Shown: positions 37,426-49,289, counted from the stretch's first letter. The stretch is 64,000 nucleotides of DNA from Deinococcus aerolatus (GCF_014647055.1 NZ_BMOL01000011.1:81476-145475); one strand, 5' to 3'. The notes: generated by a model not told the origin, from the letters alone. Numbers and translations are program-made.

Positions 37426-38682
37426 ATGCTGACCGCCTTCGCCACGCTGCTGTGCGTCACGGCGCTGCTGGCGTATCTCAACGAACGCTTTGTCCACTTC
37501 CCCACCACTGTGGGCGTCACGCTGTCAGGGGCGCTGGCGAGCATCGTGCTGATTGCGCTGGATGCGCTGGGGCTGATTCCCGGCGTGCGCGGCTGGGCGG
37601 CGGAACTGCTCAAAACGCTGAACTTCACCAATTTTGTCCTCAACGGTATTCTGGCCGTGCTGCTGTTCGCGGGTGCATTAAGTCTGGACGCCCGGCAACT
37701 GCTGCGCCAGCGTGGCAGCATCCTGACCCTGGCCTTTCTCAGCACGCTGATCAGTACCTTCCTGATCGGCTTCGCGGCGTATTTTGTCTTTAGGTGGGTG
37801 GGCCTGGATGTGCCGCTGATCTGGGCGCTGCTGTTCGGGGCGCTGATCAGCCCCACCGATCCGGTGGCGGTCTTGGATCTGCTGAAGCGGGCCAGGGTTC
37901 CGGCCAGAATTGAGACGCTGATTGCCGGAGAAAGCCTGTTCAACGACGGCGTCGGCGTGGTGATCTTTCTGGCCCTGGCCGGCATTGCCGGCAGCGGTGG
38001 GCGGCATGACGGTGATGTGGGCGCGTTGGACGTCCTGGTCCTGTTTCTGCGAGAGGCGGGCGGAGGGCTCCTGTTCGGGGCCGTGCTGGGTATGACGGGC
38101 TACCGCCTGCTGCGGAGCATCCACCAGCACGCCGTCGAAATTCTGGTCACGCTGGCCGTGGTGGTGGGCGGCTACGTGGCCGCCGCGGCGCTGGAAATCA
38201 GCGGTCCGCTGGCGATGGTGGTGGCAGGTCTGGTGATCTCGGCCAACCGACAGGAGGTGTTCGGCGAGGAAACCGGGGAACTGGTGGAGAGCTTCTGGGA
38301 GACCACCGAACAGGTGCTGAACATTCTGCTGTTTGCCTTTATCGGGCTGGACGTGCTGCTGACCCGCACCACCGGCGCGCAGCTGATCGCCAGCGCCGTG
38401 CTGATTGTCGTGGCGCTGGCCGCCCGCTGGATCAGTGTCGCTCTGCCTTTCGCGCTGGTCCGTGCCCGCGAGGGCTACGGTGCGTACACCGTGCGGCTGC
38501 TGACCTGGGGCGGTCTGCGCGGCGGCATTGCCATCAGTCTGGCCCTGAGTCTGCCTGCCAGCCCGTACCGTACGCATATCGTGACCGTGACCTACGCCAT
38601 CGTGCTGTTCACGATTGCCGTGCAGGGACTGACCATTCTGCCGCTGGTCCGCAGGGCCGCCGCCGCCAGCCCGGACGCATGA
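37426..38682 (+). CDS. Na+/H+ antiporter, CPA1/NhaP family
   Basis: 418 residues and about 12 helices. The CPA1 core is intact: ALISPTDPVAVLDLL, GESLFNDGVGVVIF with the ion-binding Asn-Asp pair, and a conserved WGGLRGGIAISLAL helix. It exchanges cytoplasmic Na+ (or K+) for H+. ATG 37426 is 7 bases after -10 box TATCCT (37413-37418), so probably leaderless. Confidence 0.94.
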   Translation: MLTAFATLLCVTALLAYLNERFVHFPTTVGVTLSGALASIVLIALDALGLIPGVRGWAAELLKTLNFTNFVLNGILAVLLFAGALSLDARQLLRQRGSILTLAFLSTLISTFLIGFAAYFVFRWVGLDVPLIWALLFGALISPTDPVAVLDLLKRARVPARIETLIAGESLFNDGVGVVIFLALAGIAGSGGRHDGDVGALDVLVLFLREAGGGLLFGAVLGMTGYRLLRSIHQHAVEILVTLAVVVGGYVAAAALEISGPLAMVVAGLVISANRQEVFGEETGELVESFWETTEQVLNILLFAFIGLDVLLTRTTGAQLIASAVLIVVALAARWISVALPFALVRAREGYGAYTVRLLTWGGLRGGIAISLALSLPASPYRTHIVTVTYAIVLFTIAVQGLTILPLVRRAAAASPDA

Positions 38683-38743
38683 ACCGACGCTGATTGGAGT
38701 GTCCATCACATTGGTGGCGGCCCACAGGCAGCCCAATACCCCC

Positions 38744-39763
38744 ATGACGACTTCACAGAAGACGATGTCCCGCGAGATCCAACTGGCCGCCCGTCCCCAG
38801 GGGGCGCCCAAAGACAGCGACTTCGCGCTGGTGGACCGCGAGCTGGGCCAGCCGAGGCAGGGCGAGGTGCTGGTCCGCAATCTGTTTCTGAGCGTTGATC
38901 CCTACATGCGCGGGCGCATGAACGACGTCAAGTCCTACACGCCCCCCTTCGCGCTGAACGAGACCATGACCGGCGGCGCGGTGGGCGAGGTCATCGCCTC
39001 GGGCGCGGACGGCCTGAGCGTGGGCGATCTGGTGCTGCACGATCAGGGGTGGCGCACCCACGCGCTGCTGCCGGCGAAGGCGGCGCGCAAGGTGGACGCG
39101 ATGCAGAGCGTCTCGCCCAGCGCCTACCTGGGCATTCTGGGCATGCCCGGCCTGACCGCCTACGCGGGCCTGCTGGACGTTGCCGCGTTCAAGCAGGACG
39201 ACGTGGTGTTCGTGTCGGGCGCGGCAGGCGCGGTGGGCAGCGCCGTGGGCCAGATCGCCCGCCTCAAGGGGGCCGGGCGCGTGATTGGCAGCGCCGGGTC
39301 CGCCGACAAGGTGTCGCACCTGACCGGCACCCTGGGCTTCGACGCCGCCTTCAATTACAAGGACGGCTCCGTCACCAAGCTGCTGCGCGAGGCCGCGCCG
39401 GACGGTATCGACGTGTATTTCGACAATGTGGGCGGCGATCATCTGGAGGCCGCGCTGTTCGCCTTCAACACCTTCGGGCGGGCGGCGCTGTGCGGGGCCA
39501 TCAGCCAGTACAACGCCACCGAGGCTCCCAGCGCCCCGCGCAACTTGGCGCTGGCGATTGGCAAGCAGCTGACCCTCAAGGGCTTCATCGTCGGCACCTA
39601 CAGCCACCGGTACGCCCAGTTCGTGCAGGAGGTGGGCGGCTGGATCGCGTCCGGCGAACTGCAGTACGACGAAACCGTGGTGGAGGGCATTGACCACATG
39701 CCCGGCGCGTTCATGGGCCTGCTGGACGGCCAGAACACCGGGAAGATGGTGGTCAGGCTGTAA
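38744..39763 (+). CDS. NADP-dependent medium-chain oxidoreductase (PTGR/YncB family)
   Basis: 339 residues from ATG 38744; GTG 38699 and ATG 38765 are alternatives. The zinc-free MDR group is shown by LSVDPYMRGRM near the N-terminus and Rossmann VSGAAGAVGSAVGQIARLKG, with YFDNVGGDHLEA and GAISQYN. Such enzymes reduce enone double bonds or quinones with NADPH. It is a single gene between the antiporter and the convergent thiamine pyrophosphokinase, which ends only 9 bases away. Confidence 0.92.
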   Translation: MTTSQKTMSREIQLAARPQGAPKDSDFALVDRELGQPRQGEVLVRNLFLSVDPYMRGRMNDVKSYTPPFALNETMTGGAVGEVIASGADGLSVGDLVLHDQGWRTHALLPAKAARKVDAMQSVSPSAYLGILGMPGLTAYAGLLDVAAFKQDDVVFVSGAAGAVGSAVGQIARLKGAGRVIGSAGSADKVSHLTGTLGFDAAFNYKDGSVTKLLREAAPDGIDVYFDNVGGDHLEAALFAFNTFGRAALCGAISQYNATEAPSAPRNLALAIGKQLTLKGFIVGTYSHRYAQFVQEVGGWIASGELQYDETVVEGIDHMPGAFMGLLDGQNTGKMVVRL

Positions 39764-39772
39764 AGCCGAAGT

Positions 39773-40408
39773 TTAACCGGGGACTGGCGCCCCGCTCCAC
39801 AAGGCCGTGATCAGCGCGTAGCCCCCTTGCAGGGCGGCGGTCACGGTCTCCCCGTTGGTCTCGTTGCTGACTGTCCAGCCGCTGCCCAGCGGGACCGCCG
39901 CGCCGTGCAGCGGCCAGCGCACCCCACTCAGGGTCAGGCCGCGCAGGTCGTGGCACGCCACCACGCTCAGGGTCACGCCGGGGGGCAGTGCCAGCGACAG
40001 GGGAGAGGCGGGCAGCAGCGGCCAGGCCCACTCGTCGCCGCTGCTCAGGGTTACGCGGCGGCCCTCGCGCGCCAGCCGCACGCCGCCCAGCAGCAGGGCC
40101 GCCGCGTGGTCAAAGCGCCCGCCGAAGGCCCCCAGGAACACCAGTTCGGTGGCCCCGCGCCCCAGCGCCACACGCACGGCCAGTTCGGCGTCGGTCTCAT
40201 TCTTGGCCGCCGGATGCACCTCGCGTGGGGCGTCCACCGTCACGCCCTCCGAGGAGTCGAAGTCGCCCACCCAGGCGTCCACCGCCACCCCCAGACCCGC
40301 CGCGTGGCGTGCGCCCCCGTCCGCCGCCACCACCAGGGTGGGGCGCGGCAGGGTGTCCAGCGCAGGCGTAAGCGTCAGCCGCCCGCCGACCAGAATCCAG
40401 GCGATCAC
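39773..40408 (-). CDS. thiN: Thiamine pyrophosphokinase
   Basis: 211 residues. Catalytic-domain motifs include VVAADGGARHA, VGDFDSS, KNETDAELAV and FLGAFGGRFDH; the C-terminal thiamine-binding beta domain has the family's ETNGE pattern. It transfers pyrophosphate from ATP to thiamine, making ThDP. Start GTG 40406-40408 is 6 bases from -10 box TACACT (rc at 40415-40420). The ABC importer two genes upstream on the same strand could supply thiamine, but nothing else supports this. Confidence 0.92.
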   Translation of the reverse strand: MIAWILVGGRLTLTPALDTLPRPTLVVAADGGARHAAGLGVAVDAWVGDFDSSEGVTVDAPREVHPAAKNETDAELAVRVALGRGATELVFLGAFGGRFDHAAALLLGGVRLAREGRRVTLSSGDEWAWPLLPASPLSLALPPGVTLSVVACHDLRGLTLSGVRWPLHGAAVPLGSGWTVSNETNGETVTAALQGGYALITALWSGAPVPG

Positions 40409-40455
40409 CGGGGCAGTGTAGCGGCTTCACCGCCGCGCCCCGGCCCCAAAGTGCC

Positions 40456-41472
40456 CTACAGCCCCGGCAGTCCCAGCGCTGCGTGCAGGTCACCCAGCAG
40501 GGTCTCCACGTTGCGGCTCAGCCCGTCCAGCGCCGGGGTGGAGGTTCGCAGCGGATTGAAGGCCGACAGGTAAAGCAGGCGCGTGCCGCCGCGCGGGTTG
40601 AGGCTGGGGTCCGCCGTGACGGCCAGCTGCACGAATTTTTCCTGGCCGCCGGGCAGCGTGTAGGTCACGCCGACCAGCGTGTACGCCCCGGCGTTCTCGG
40701 TGGACGTGACCTTGAACTGCACGCCTGAGGCGCTGGCCAGGGTGGCGCTGGTGGCCGCCGCGTTCAGCTCCTTGACCTTGACCGGGTTGTAGGGATCGCT
40801 GGTAAACAGCGCGTTCATGTCCGCAAAGGCCAGGGTCTTGAGCAGGCTGCCCAGCTGCTCGACGGGTTGACTGGTCTGGGCGGCTGGGGCAACGGGAGAG
40901 GCTGGGGCCGCCGCCGGTGCGGCCACCGCCTGGACTGGCCCGGTCTGGCCCAGATACGGGGTCAGCGCGCCGCTGGCGGTCAGCTTCTGCACCAGTTTCC
41001 CGGCGCAGTCGGCCACCGCCTTGCCCTCGTCACTGTCAAGGTACACGCTGCCGCCCCACCAGCCCCAGGCGCTGACGCCGCCGCTGGTGCCCTCGCAGCT
41101 CTCGTTCCATTTAACCGTGCCGCTGGCCGCGTCGGTCAGTTCCATGCTGGCGCGCACCGTCTTGCCGCGCAGGCAGCCCACGAACGGCAGGCAGACGCTG
41201 CTGCTGCTGCTGACATCAGTGACGCCTCCTGCCATCTGAAGGGGTGCACCGTCTTCCTTGCGCACGGCCTCCACGTAGCCGCTGGCGGTCAGCGCCCTGT
41301 TCATGGCCTCCTCGAAGGCGGCGTAGACGCTGCCGGAACAGTAGCCTCCCCGGCACCACTTGTCTCCGATGTACACCACGGCTTTGGGGCCACTGTAGGT
41401 CTGCGCGCCGGCCAGGGTACCCAGCATGGTCGCCGAGAGGCTGAGGTTGCGCTTCCACTGTAGGTTCTTCAT
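40456..41472 (-). CDS. Secreted protein with CsgG-like N-terminal region
   Basis: 338 residues from ATG 41470-41472, after CTGGAGG. A signal peptide ends near AGAQ (~23). Residues ~28-165 resemble the nucleotide-binding-like fold of CsgG/LpoB-type envelope proteins ([19 protein letters not shown], then a polar beta-rich stretch with four cysteines that may pair). An Ala/Pro linker (~185-205) leads to a second domain of ~130 residues with no recognised family. It is probably exported to the cell surface. Function unknown. Confidence 0.62.
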   Translation of the reverse strand: MKNLQWKRNLSLSATMLGTLAGAQTYSGPKAVVYIGDKWCRGGYCSGSVYAAFEEAMNRALTASGYVEAVRKEDGAPLQMAGGVTDVSSSSSVCLPFVGCLRGKTVRASMELTDAASGTVKWNESCEGTSGGVSAWGWWGGSVYLDSDEGKAVADCAGKLVQKLTASGALTPYLGQTGPVQAVAAPAAAPASPVAPAAQTSQPVEQLGSLLKTLAFADMNALFTSDPYNPVKVKELNAAATSATLASASGVQFKVTSTENAGAYTLVGVTYTLPGGQEKFVQLAVTADPSLNPRGGTRLLYLSAFNPLRTSTPALDGLSRNVETLLGDLHAALGLPGL

Positions 41473-41532
41473 CCGCGTGTCCTCCAGAGGTGAGGGGCGT
41501 GGTGACGGTGACCCTACAATATGACACCTCGG

Positions 41533-42501
41533 TCAGTCCCGGTCATCGGTCACCGTCCGAAGTCGCCCCTCGTCCACCTCCATTCGCAGCCCCTCACCCC
41601 CCAGCAGCCCCACCTCCCGCGCGCTGAGGTTCAGGGTCAGTGGTCCCAGCAGGTGCGCCACCGTGACCGTCTCGCCGGCCTCGGTGGTGTGGCGGGAGGT
41701 CACGGGAAAAGCCTCGCCCTCGCCCAGCCGCACAGCGTCCTCGGGAACCAGCAGCGCCTGACCGCTCCCGCGCACCAGCACATTCGCCCAGCCCAGGAAA
41801 GCGGCCACCCACGCCGTCGCGGGCCGGTCAAAAACCTCACGCGCTGCGCCGGTCTGCACGAGCTGCCCGGCCCGCATCACCGCCACCTGTCCGGCCAGCG
41901 CCAGCGCCTCGCGCTGATCGTGGGTCACCAGCAGCACGCCCGCGCCGACGCGCCGGAACAGGTCGCGCAGATCGTTTCTCAGCTCGGCCCGCAGGCGTTC
42001 GTCCAGATTGCTCAGCGGCTCGTCCAGCAGCAGCAGCGGCGAATTCGTCGCCAGGGCGCGGGCCAGCGCCACCCGCTGGGCCTGTCCGCCGGACAGCTGC
42101 CCCGGTGTGCGGGCGGCCAGTTCGGTCAGGTTGACCAGCGCCAGCGCCTCCTGCGCCCGCCGGTGCGCCTCGGCCCGCGCCGCGCCGCGCATCCGGGGGC
42201 CGTAGGCCACGTTGTTCAGCACGCTCAGGTGCGGAAACAGCGCGTAGTCCTGAAACACCAGCCCGATGTGCCGCGCTTCCGGCGGCAGCCCCGTCACATC
42301 GCGCCCACCTACCTCCACCCGCCCCGCGTCCGGGCGTTCCAGGCCCGCCACCATCCGCAGCACCGTGCTCTTGCCGCAGCCTGACGGGCCGAGCAGGGCC
42401 AGGGTCTCGCCCGCCCCCACGGTGAGGGACACGTCCCTGGCCGCCTGCACGGGGCCGTAGGACTTGGAAAGGTGATGGGTGGTGAGGGCGGGGGGGAGCA
42501 C
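41533..42501 (-). CDS. ABC transporter ATP-binding protein (FbpC/PotA-like) with C-terminal regulatory domain
   Basis: 322 residues from GTG 42499-42501. I prefer this start to TTG 42510 because -10 box TAGGTT (rc at 42509-42514) overlaps the TTG and lies 7 bases from the GTG. Walker [11 protein letters not shown]-loop [10 protein letters not shown], signature LSGGQAQR, Walker B LLLLDEP and H-loop THDQ are all intact; ~90 C-terminal residues form a TOBE-like domain. It powers the fused permease encoded upstream. Iron(III), thiamine or another small solute fits; no binding protein is in the window. Confidence 0.92.
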   Translation of the reverse strand: MLPPALTTHHLSKSYGPVQAARDVSLTVGAGETLALLGPSGCGKSTVLRMVAGLERPDAGRVEVGGRDVTGLPPEARHIGLVFQDYALFPHLSVLNNVAYGPRMRGAARAEAHRRAQEALALVNLTELAARTPGQLSGGQAQRVALARALATNSPLLLLDEPLSNLDERLRAELRNDLRDLFRRVGAGVLLVTHDQREALALAGQVAVMRAGQLVQTGAAREVFDRPATAWVAAFLGWANVLVRGSGQALLVPEDAVRLGEGEAFPVTSRHTTEAGETVTVAHLLGPLTLNLSAREVGLLGGEGLRMEVDEGRLRTVTDDRD

Positions 42502-42562
42502 GTCGCTCAACCTAGCGCCCCGCGTTCACCACTGCCTGCCCTGCTGCTGCTGAACATCGGCG

Positions 42563-44110
42563 TCACGTCACTTCCCCCTCGCCGCCGTCCAGCACCGTGA
42601 AGGCCGTGGCCGACAGCAGCAGCAGCACGGTGGCCAGGGCACACGCCTCGCCCAGATTGCGCTCGCCGGGGCGGCCCAGGCGGTCATACAGGCCCACGCT
42701 GAGGGTGGCCCACTCGGGACGGGTCAGCACCAGCGTGGCACCGAACTCGCCCAGCACGGTGGCCAGGGCCAGTGCCGCGCCGCCGCGCAGGGCCGGCAGC
42801 GTCAGCGGCAGCGTGACCGTGCGCTGGGCGGCCAGCGGGCCGGCACCCAGGGTGCGGGCGGCCTCGAACAGCCGGGGCGGCAGCGCCCGCAGCGCGGGCA
42901 GCACCGAGCGCACCACCAGCGGCAGCGCCAGCAGCGTGTAGGCCGCGATCAGCATGGGCAGCGTGGCCGCCAGCGCCGGGTACGCCAGCAGGTAGCCCAC
43001 CGCCAGCGACACGGGCGAGACCATCAGCGGCAGCAGCGAGATCAGATCCAGCACCCGCGAACGCGCCAGCCACGCCCCCAGCGCGTACAGCCCGCCCAGC
43101 AGGGTGGCGCCCACCAGCGCCATCGCCCCGAATCTTAGGGTGTTGCCCAGCAGCAGCGGCGTATCGGGGTCCGCGAGGATGCCCTGCCAGTACAGCAGCG
43201 TCGGCCCCGCCGAACCCAGCAGCCCCCGCGCCACCACCGCCACAAGAGGCGCGAAGCAGACCAGCAGCGTCACGGCGCCCAGCCCCAGGATGCCCGCCCG
43301 CACGCTGCCCCGCGCCGGGGGCAGGCCGCCCGCCGGCACCCCCGTTCCGCCGCGGGTTAACCCGGTGTAGGCCCACGTTGCCACCAGCGTCAGCAGCAGC
43401 TGGCCCGCGATCAACGCGCTGGCCTCGGACAGGCGCAGTTGCAGGGCGGTCAGGGTGTAGATCTCCACCTCCAGCGTCGCGTACTGCTCGCCGCCCAGCG
43501 CCAGCGGCAGTCCGAAACTCAGGGCCGAGTACAGAAAGACCAGCACCAGCCCCGCCGCCAGCCCCGGCAGCGCCAGCGGCAGCGCCACACCCAGGGCCGC
43601 CTGCCAGCCGCTCGCGCCCAGCGTCCGCGCCGCGCCGATCAGATGCGGGGGCACCCGCGAGAACCCCCCGTGGGCCAGGCGGATCATCACCGGCAGGTTG
43701 AAAAACAGGTTGCCCAGAATGATCAGGGCGGGCGTGTCGCTGACGTCCACTCCCGTCAGCGTGGTCAGCCAGCCGCGCGGTCCCAGCAGCGCCGAGAGGC
43801 CCAGCACCGCCACCAGCGTGGGCGTCACGAAGGGCAGCAGCAGCAGCCGCAGAAACAGCCGCTTGCCCGGAACGTCGGCCCTGGAGAGCAGGTACGCCAG
43901 CGGCGCGCCGATCAGCAGCGCCAGCAGCGCCGTGCCGCCGGCCTGCGTCAGGGTCCAGCCCAGTCGTCCCAGGAAGTACGGATCGCGCCACACGCCCAAG
44001 TTCACGCCGCCCTCGGCCAGCGTGCGCCCCAGCGGCACGGCCAGCAGCAGCGCCGTGAACACCAGCGCGGGCAGGGCCAGCAGCCAGCCGGACAGGCGGG
44101 AGGGAATCAT
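42563..44110 (-). CDS. Fused two-domain ABC permease (FbpB/ThiP type)
   Basis: 515 residues from ATG 44108-44110, with -10 box TACACT (rc at 44118-44123) 7 bases away. Two copies of the BPD_transp fold (about 6 helices each) are fused, each with the cytoplasmic EAA loop: [15 protein letters not shown] in the first half and [17 protein letters not shown] in the second. This is the layout of ferric-iron and thiamine importers. The ATPase follows at a 61-base distance with its own promoter. Confidence 0.92.
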   Translation of the reverse strand: MIPSRLSGWLLALPALVFTALLLAVPLGRTLAEGGVNLGVWRDPYFLGRLGWTLTQAGGTALLALLIGAPLAYLLSRADVPGKRLFLRLLLLPFVTPTLVAVLGLSALLGPRGWLTTLTGVDVSDTPALIILGNLFFNLPVMIRLAHGGFSRVPPHLIGAARTLGASGWQAALGVALPLALPGLAAGLVLVFLYSALSFGLPLALGGEQYATLEVEIYTLTALQLRLSEASALIAGQLLLTLVATWAYTGLTRGGTGVPAGGLPPARGSVRAGILGLGAVTLLVCFAPLVAVVARGLLGSAGPTLLYWQGILADPDTPLLLGNTLRFGAMALVGATLLGGLYALGAWLARSRVLDLISLLPLMVSPVSLAVGYLLAYPALAATLPMLIAAYTLLALPLVVRSVLPALRALPPRLFEAARTLGAGPLAAQRTVTLPLTLPALRGGAALALATVLGEFGATLVLTRPEWATLSVGLYDRLGRPGERNLGEACALATVLLLLSATAFTVLDGGEGEVT

Positions 44111-44226
44111 GAACAGGAGTGTAGTGGGCCGCAGACCGGGTTCGGCTTTTCCGCTGGCCTGTCTGTTGACCCCCATCGGTGGGTGCAATCCTCTTGCTGC
44201 CGTCTGCCGACGCGTAGACTCCCCCC

Positions 44227-45246
44227 ATGCTTCAGGGCCTCCTCTCCCGCCTCGACGATTCCGGCAACCTCGTCCCGCGCTACACGCCGCCGCGCTGCCT
44301 GCTGGAACGTCAGGCGGTGGGCGGCTGCGACATCTGCCGCGACGTCTGCCCGCACAACGCCGTCCTGACCGGGCTGGTGGGCTCGGCCATCCAGATCGAC
44401 GCCGACGCCTGCACCGGCTGCGGCATCTGCGTCCAGGCGTGCCCGACGGGGGCGCTGGAATACAGCCTGCAGGGGACGTTGCAGAGCGTGCGGGATCAGA
44501 AGGCCGAGGACGGCGCAGCCGCCGGCGAGGGTGAGGCCAGCCTGACCTGTCCCCAGAGCGGCGCGGGCGGCCCGCAACTGCCCTGCCTGGGCCGCGTGAC
44601 CCCGGCGGTGCTGTCGGCGGCGGGCGCATGGGGCACCCCGCTCACGCTGATTCACGGCGAGTGTGAGACCTGCCCGGTCGGTGCGCCGGACGTGCCGGAG
44701 CGGCTGGACGCGGTGGTGGCCGAGACCCAGCGCCTGCGTGCGGCCACCGGCCAGCCTGCCCGCATCACCGTGCGCGCCGCCACCCCAGGCGACGCCGAAC
44801 GGGCGGTGCGGGTGTCGCGGCGCGGCGCGTTCGGGGCGCTGTTCCGGGCCGGCAAGGCGCAACTGGCCCAGAGCATTCCCGAGTCGCCGCTGCCCTTCGT
44901 GGACTGGAGCGAGCCCGAGGAACGCACCCCCGAGGAGTGGAAATGGCGCCGGCTGGCCCTGAAACCTGCCCCTGCCGCAGACGCCCCGGTCCACTGGCCC
45001 GCGCCGGTGGTGGACGACACCTGCATCGACTGCCCGGTGTGCCACAACGTCTGCCCGACCGACGCCATCGACCGTGAGATAGGGGATGACGGCAGCGTTC
45101 GCCTGCTGCTGAACCTCTCGGCCTGCACCGGCTGCATGGCCTGCCTGCGGTCCTGTCCGCCGGGGGCCATCCACGAACAGACCGAATGGCTGCCCGCCGC
45201 CTTCAGTGGGCCGATCCTGCTGCGCGAGGGCGAGAGCGTGATGTAG
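44227..45246 (+). CDS. Double two-cluster ferredoxin protein with extra central cysteines
   Basis: 339 residues. The N-terminal ferredoxin domain has CDICRDVCP (Cys34/37/41) and [12 protein letters not shown] (Cys62/65/68/72), plus Cys24. The C-terminal domain repeats the pattern with [12 protein letters not shown] and [12 protein letters not shown]. Between them are Cys108, Cys120, Cys146 and Cys149 in CPQ, LPCLG and CETCP, a possible fifth metal site. It should carry electrons through up to four [4Fe-4S] clusters; partners are unknown. -10 box TAGACT ends 6 bases before ATG 44227. Confidence 0.88.
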   Translation: MLQGLLSRLDDSGNLVPRYTPPRCLLERQAVGGCDICRDVCPHNAVLTGLVGSAIQIDADACTGCGICVQACPTGALEYSLQGTLQSVRDQKAEDGAAAGEGEASLTCPQSGAGGPQLPCLGRVTPAVLSAAGAWGTPLTLIHGECETCPVGAPDVPERLDAVVAETQRLRAATGQPARITVRAATPGDAERAVRVSRRGAFGALFRAGKAQLAQSIPESPLPFVDWSEPEERTPEEWKWRRLALKPAPAADAPVHWPAPVVDDTCIDCPVCHNVCPTDAIDREIGDDGSVRLLLNLSACTGCMACLRSCPPGAIHEQTEWLPAAFSGPILLREGESVM

Positions 45247-45303
45247 CGCGGGCGGGGCCGCCCCTGGGCGACGGGTGCGGCCCGCTCCCGCTAGACTCGG
45301 GCC

Positions 45304-46488
<1,185 letters not shown>

Positions 46489-46489
46489 C

Positions 46490-47146
46490 GTGACCACTGC
46501 CTCCGAGAAGGACCTGTTTCTGGCGATCCGCGCGGGTGACGGGCAGGCGGTGCGCGACCTGATCCGTCAGGACCGCACGCTGCTGGGGGCGGTCAGTCCC
46601 ATGGGCGTGTCCCCGGTGCTGTTCGCCGCCTATTACCACCACCCCGCCATGGCCCGCGTGCTGGTGGAGGAGGGCGCGGCGCTGGACATCTTCGAGGCGG
46701 CGGCCATCGGTGAGGCGGAGCGCGTACGGGAGGTGCTGGACGCCGACGCCGCCCTGCTGAATGCGGCCAGTCCCGACGGCTTCTCACCGCTGGGCCTCGC
46801 GGCCTTTTTCGGGCAGGAGGCCGTGGCGGCGCTGCTGCTGTCACGCGGGGCCGACGTCAACACGGTCAGCCGCAACGCCATGCGGGTGGGGCCGCTGCAC
46901 TCGGCGGTGGCCGGAAACCACGCCGGGCTGGTCCGCACGCTGATGGACGCCGGCGCGGACGTGAACGCCGCGCAGCAGGGCGGGTTCACCCCGCTGATGG
47001 GCGCGGCGCAGAACGGCAACGCCGAACTGGTAAGGTTGCTGCTCTCGCACGGGGCGCGGCCCGGCGACCTGACCGGGGAGGGCCGCAGCGCTGCCGAGCT
47101 GGCGCAGGAGGAGGGCCACGGCGAGGTGCTGATCCTGCTGGGCTGA
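46490..47146 (+). CDS. Ankyrin-repeat protein
   Basis: 218 residues from GTG 46490, one base after the thiolase stop and with AGGA just upstream inside the thiolase gene. Four to five ankyrin repeats are visible; the clearest are [39 protein letters not shown] and [20 protein letters not shown]. No signal peptide. It is probably a cytoplasmic protein-binding module; co-transcription with thiolase hints at an interaction, which is inference. Confidence 0.9.
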   Translation: MTTASEKDLFLAIRAGDGQAVRDLIRQDRTLLGAVSPMGVSPVLFAAYYHHPAMARVLVEEGAALDIFEAAAIGEAERVREVLDADAALLNAASPDGFSPLGLAAFFGQEAVAALLLSRGADVNTVSRNAMRVGPLHSAVAGNHAGLVRTLMDAGADVNAAQQGGFTPLMGAAQNGNAELVRLLLSHGARPGDLTGEGRSAAELAQEEGHGEVLILLG

Positions 47147-47225
47147 GGATGCCGTGTCCGGGAGCCTCAAGAAACCGGGAAGGCTGTTCGCATCCGCTTC
47201 AGAAGGGCTGGGGACACACTGGGGC

Positions 47226-47750
47226 ATGAGTGACGAGCGCAGAACACAGGCCCCAGACCCCAACGTGATTGGCCCCGAAACCGACGGGCGCACCGGCGCG
47301 GTGACTGGCTTTGACACGCCCGATCATAAGGATGATCACGCCGTGGTCTACACCACCACGCCGGCGGATGACCGCGTGGGCAGTGCCGACCACGGTCAGG
47401 GTGCGCCGCCGGCCACACCTTCCGCGCATGAAGTAACGGATAGGTACGATCATCTGGTCACGCGTGATGTCGAGGCCATGGAGCACACCCCTGAAAACCC
47501 CGAGTTCGCCGGGGCACAGACCGTGGAAGGCCTGGGCGGTGAAGCCCTCGACGAGGTGGTGCCCACGGCGGGCATCGGCGTTAACCCGGCGGCGGCCCTG
47601 GATCCGTACCCGCTGGTTAATCCTGACCAGAACCCCGGCTACACCCCGCCCAGCGAGGAGGTATCGCCGCACGTGCGCGAGCAGCCCGGCGACCTGCCGC
47701 CGGGGCAGTCAGAAGAACTGGCTGACGAGATCAGCGGCAACCAGCGCTAG
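47226..47750 (+). CDS. Acidic, probably disordered protein of unknown function
   Basis: 174 residues from ATG 47226, preferred over an in-frame ATG at 47154 because a -10-like CACACT lies 5 bases before it. The product is rich in Asp, Glu, Pro, Gly and Thr, with no cysteine, no helix-forming hydrophobic stretch and several TPEN/TPP and NP turns. I do not recognise it. Composition suggests an unfolded or desiccation-type protein. A GC-rich hairpin follows. Confidence 0.7.
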   Translation: MSDERRTQAPDPNVIGPETDGRTGAVTGFDTPDHKDDHAVVYTTTPADDRVGSADHGQGAPPATPSAHEVTDRYDHLVTRDVEAMEHTPENPEFAGAQTVEGLGGEALDEVVPTAGIGVNPAAALDPYPLVNPDQNPGYTPPSEEVSPHVREQPGDLPPGQSEELADEISGNQR

Positions 47751-47775
47751 TTCACGGCTGAGACTGAAGGGGGTG

Positions 47776-47812
47776 CGGGCACAGTTGGCCCGACGCCCCC
47801 TGTCTCCCTGCT
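47776..47812. terminator. GC-rich hairpin between convergent genes
   Basis: An imperfect stem of ~13 bp, AGGGGGTGCGGGC with GCCCGACGCCCCCT, lies between two convergent stops. No T-run follows, so termination is plausible, not certain. Confidence 0.4.
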
Positions 47813-48137
47813 ACAGCGGCGAGACGTACACCATGCCGCCTTCGACCTCGGTTCTGAACAGCCGGACGGGCTTCACGGCGGGCAGGGATTTAGCCTTGCC
47901 CGTCGCCAGCTCAAACTTTGCGCCGTGCTTCTGGCAGGTGATGCGGGCCATGCTGACCTCGCCGCCCTGCAACGGGTAATCCTGGTGCGTGCAGTTGTTG
48001 CGCAGGGCGTAGAACTGGCCCTCGTGGCGCAGCACCAGCACGCTGACGCCGTCCAGCTCCACGGTGGTCTGGAAGCCCTCGGGCAGGTCGGCTTCAGGGC
48101 CAATCTGGACCCGTTCACTGTTCTGAGTGACGCTCAT
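47811..48137 (-). CDS. Rieske-type [2Fe-2S] ferredoxin
   Basis: 108 residues. The cluster ligands are in NCTHQDYPL (Cys, His) and [11 protein letters not shown] (Cys, His), the two-Cys, two-His Rieske pattern, with the spacing seen in NirD- and biphenyl-ferredoxin-like proteins. No membrane anchor. It should pass single electrons to an oxygenase or reductase not encoded nearby. -10 box TAGACT (rc at 48144-48149) lies 6 bases before the ATG. Confidence 0.92.
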   Translation of the reverse strand: MSVTQNSERVQIGPEADLPEGFQTTVELDGVSVLVLRHEGQFYALRNNCTHQDYPLQGGEVSMARITCQKHGAKFELATGKAKSLPAVKPVRLFRTEVEGGMVYVSPL

Positions 48138-48207
48138 GGACCGAGTCTAGGGCAGGCCGCGCCCCAGACCATGCCGGAGGTTGCTTTCCGGCGGGCTTCA
48201 CACCGGG

Positions 48208-48840
48208 TCAGCCGGACACCCGCAGTTCCGTCTCGCCTGTTCCGGCACGGTCGGCAGCGATGGCGCGTGCGACGTCTTCCGGCGAGATCGCCCCTTTCGG
48301 CGCCTGGCCCACCTGAGTCCACAACCCGGTGTCCACCGCAGGGGGCAGCACCAGCGCCACTGTCACGCCGCGCGTCTCCAGGCGGGCGATCTCGGCGGCG
48401 CGGGCCAGGGCCGCCTTGCTCGCGGCGTACTGCGAGAAGCCGCGCGCCGTGACCAGTTCCGGGCGGGCGCCCAGCAGGTAGACCCGCCCGCCCCGGTTCA
48501 TGCGCCCCAGCCCGTGCTTCAGGACCCACAGCGCCCCAAAATAGTTGGCGTTCCACACCGCCCGCACCCGGCCGGGGTCCGCGTCCTTCAGCGGTTCGGG
48601 CAGGGCCGCGCCCACCGCGTAGACCAGGGTCTCCAGATTCTCCAGACCTTCGAACAGCGCCTTGACGTGGCTCTCGTAGCCCACATCGGCGACTTTGGAG
48701 GCCGCGCCCAGTTCGGCAGCCAGGGCCGAGAGCCGGGCCTCGTCGCGCCCGCTGAGGGTCAACTTTGCGCCCGCTGCGGCCAGGGCGCGGGCCGTCGCCG
48801 CGCCGATGCCGCCGGTGGCGCCCAGAATCAGGGTGTTCAT
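48208..48840 (-). CDS. Short-chain dehydrogenase/reductase
   Basis: 210 residues from ATG 48838-48840. Rossmann motif [12 protein letters not shown], and the catalytic Tyr and Lys in QYAASKAAL; the usual catalytic Ser position reads Ala-Arg in LLGARPELV, so activity may be altered. A -10-like TTTACT lies 6 bases before the ATG. The substrate is unknown. Confidence 0.88.
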   Translation of the reverse strand: MNTLILGATGGIGAATARALAAAGAKLTLSGRDEARLSALAAELGAASKVADVGYESHVKALFEGLENLETLVYAVGAALPEPLKDADPGRVRAVWNANYFGALWVLKHGLGRMNRGGRVYLLGARPELVTARGFSQYAASKAALARAAEIARLETRGVTVALVLPPAVDTGLWTQVGQAPKGAISPEDVARAIAADRAGTGETELRVSG

Positions 48841-48898
48841 GGCCGCAGTAAACGACACATCCGGCGGGCCGTCGGTACGGGTCGGTACGGACTGGGCT

Positions 48899-49285
48899 TC
48901 AGGCTGGCGGCAACATGCGCTCGGGGCGCACGCGGCGGTCCCGCTGGCTGGGGGTGCGGCGCATCCACCCACGCAACTCGTCGAGACCGTCTGCGCTCAG
49001 GTGGCCGGTGGGATTGCCGCCCTGCGGCCCCACCGTCCAGCCACGTTTGTTGGCCTCCTCGGGCAGACCGTGCAGGGCGTAGGTGCCCGGCGACAGGGCA
49101 GAGGCCAGATGCAGCGTCACCGCGTTCGAGAAGTATTCCTGCTCGAACCGCCGCTCCATGCGGGCCTCGCGCCCGTGGTCCGTGCCGGCGATGCCGAAAA
49201 ACATGAAAAACGGCCCGATGTCCAGCGTCGGCCACCCCCGTCGCCGCCGCTGGACGTTCAGGCCCACCACTTCCGTCTCGTGCAT
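48899..49285 (-). CDS. Conserved-looking hypothetical protein
   Basis: 128 residues from ATG 49283-49285, chosen because a -10-like CACAAT lies 6 bases upstream. It has a mixed hydrophobic/charged globular composition with [15 protein letters not shown] near residue 25 and an Arg-rich C-terminus. No signal peptide, no cysteine. I do not recognise a family; a deinococcal DUF is likely. It ends 58 bases before the SDR start on the same strand. Confidence 0.65.
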   Translation of the reverse strand: MHETEVVGLNVQRRRRGWPTLDIGPFFMFFGIAGTDHGREARMERRFEQEYFSNAVTLHLASALSPGTYALHGLPEEANKRGWTVGPQGGNPTGHLSADGLDELRGWMRRTPSQRDRRVRPERMLPPA

Positions 49286-49289
49286 GGGG

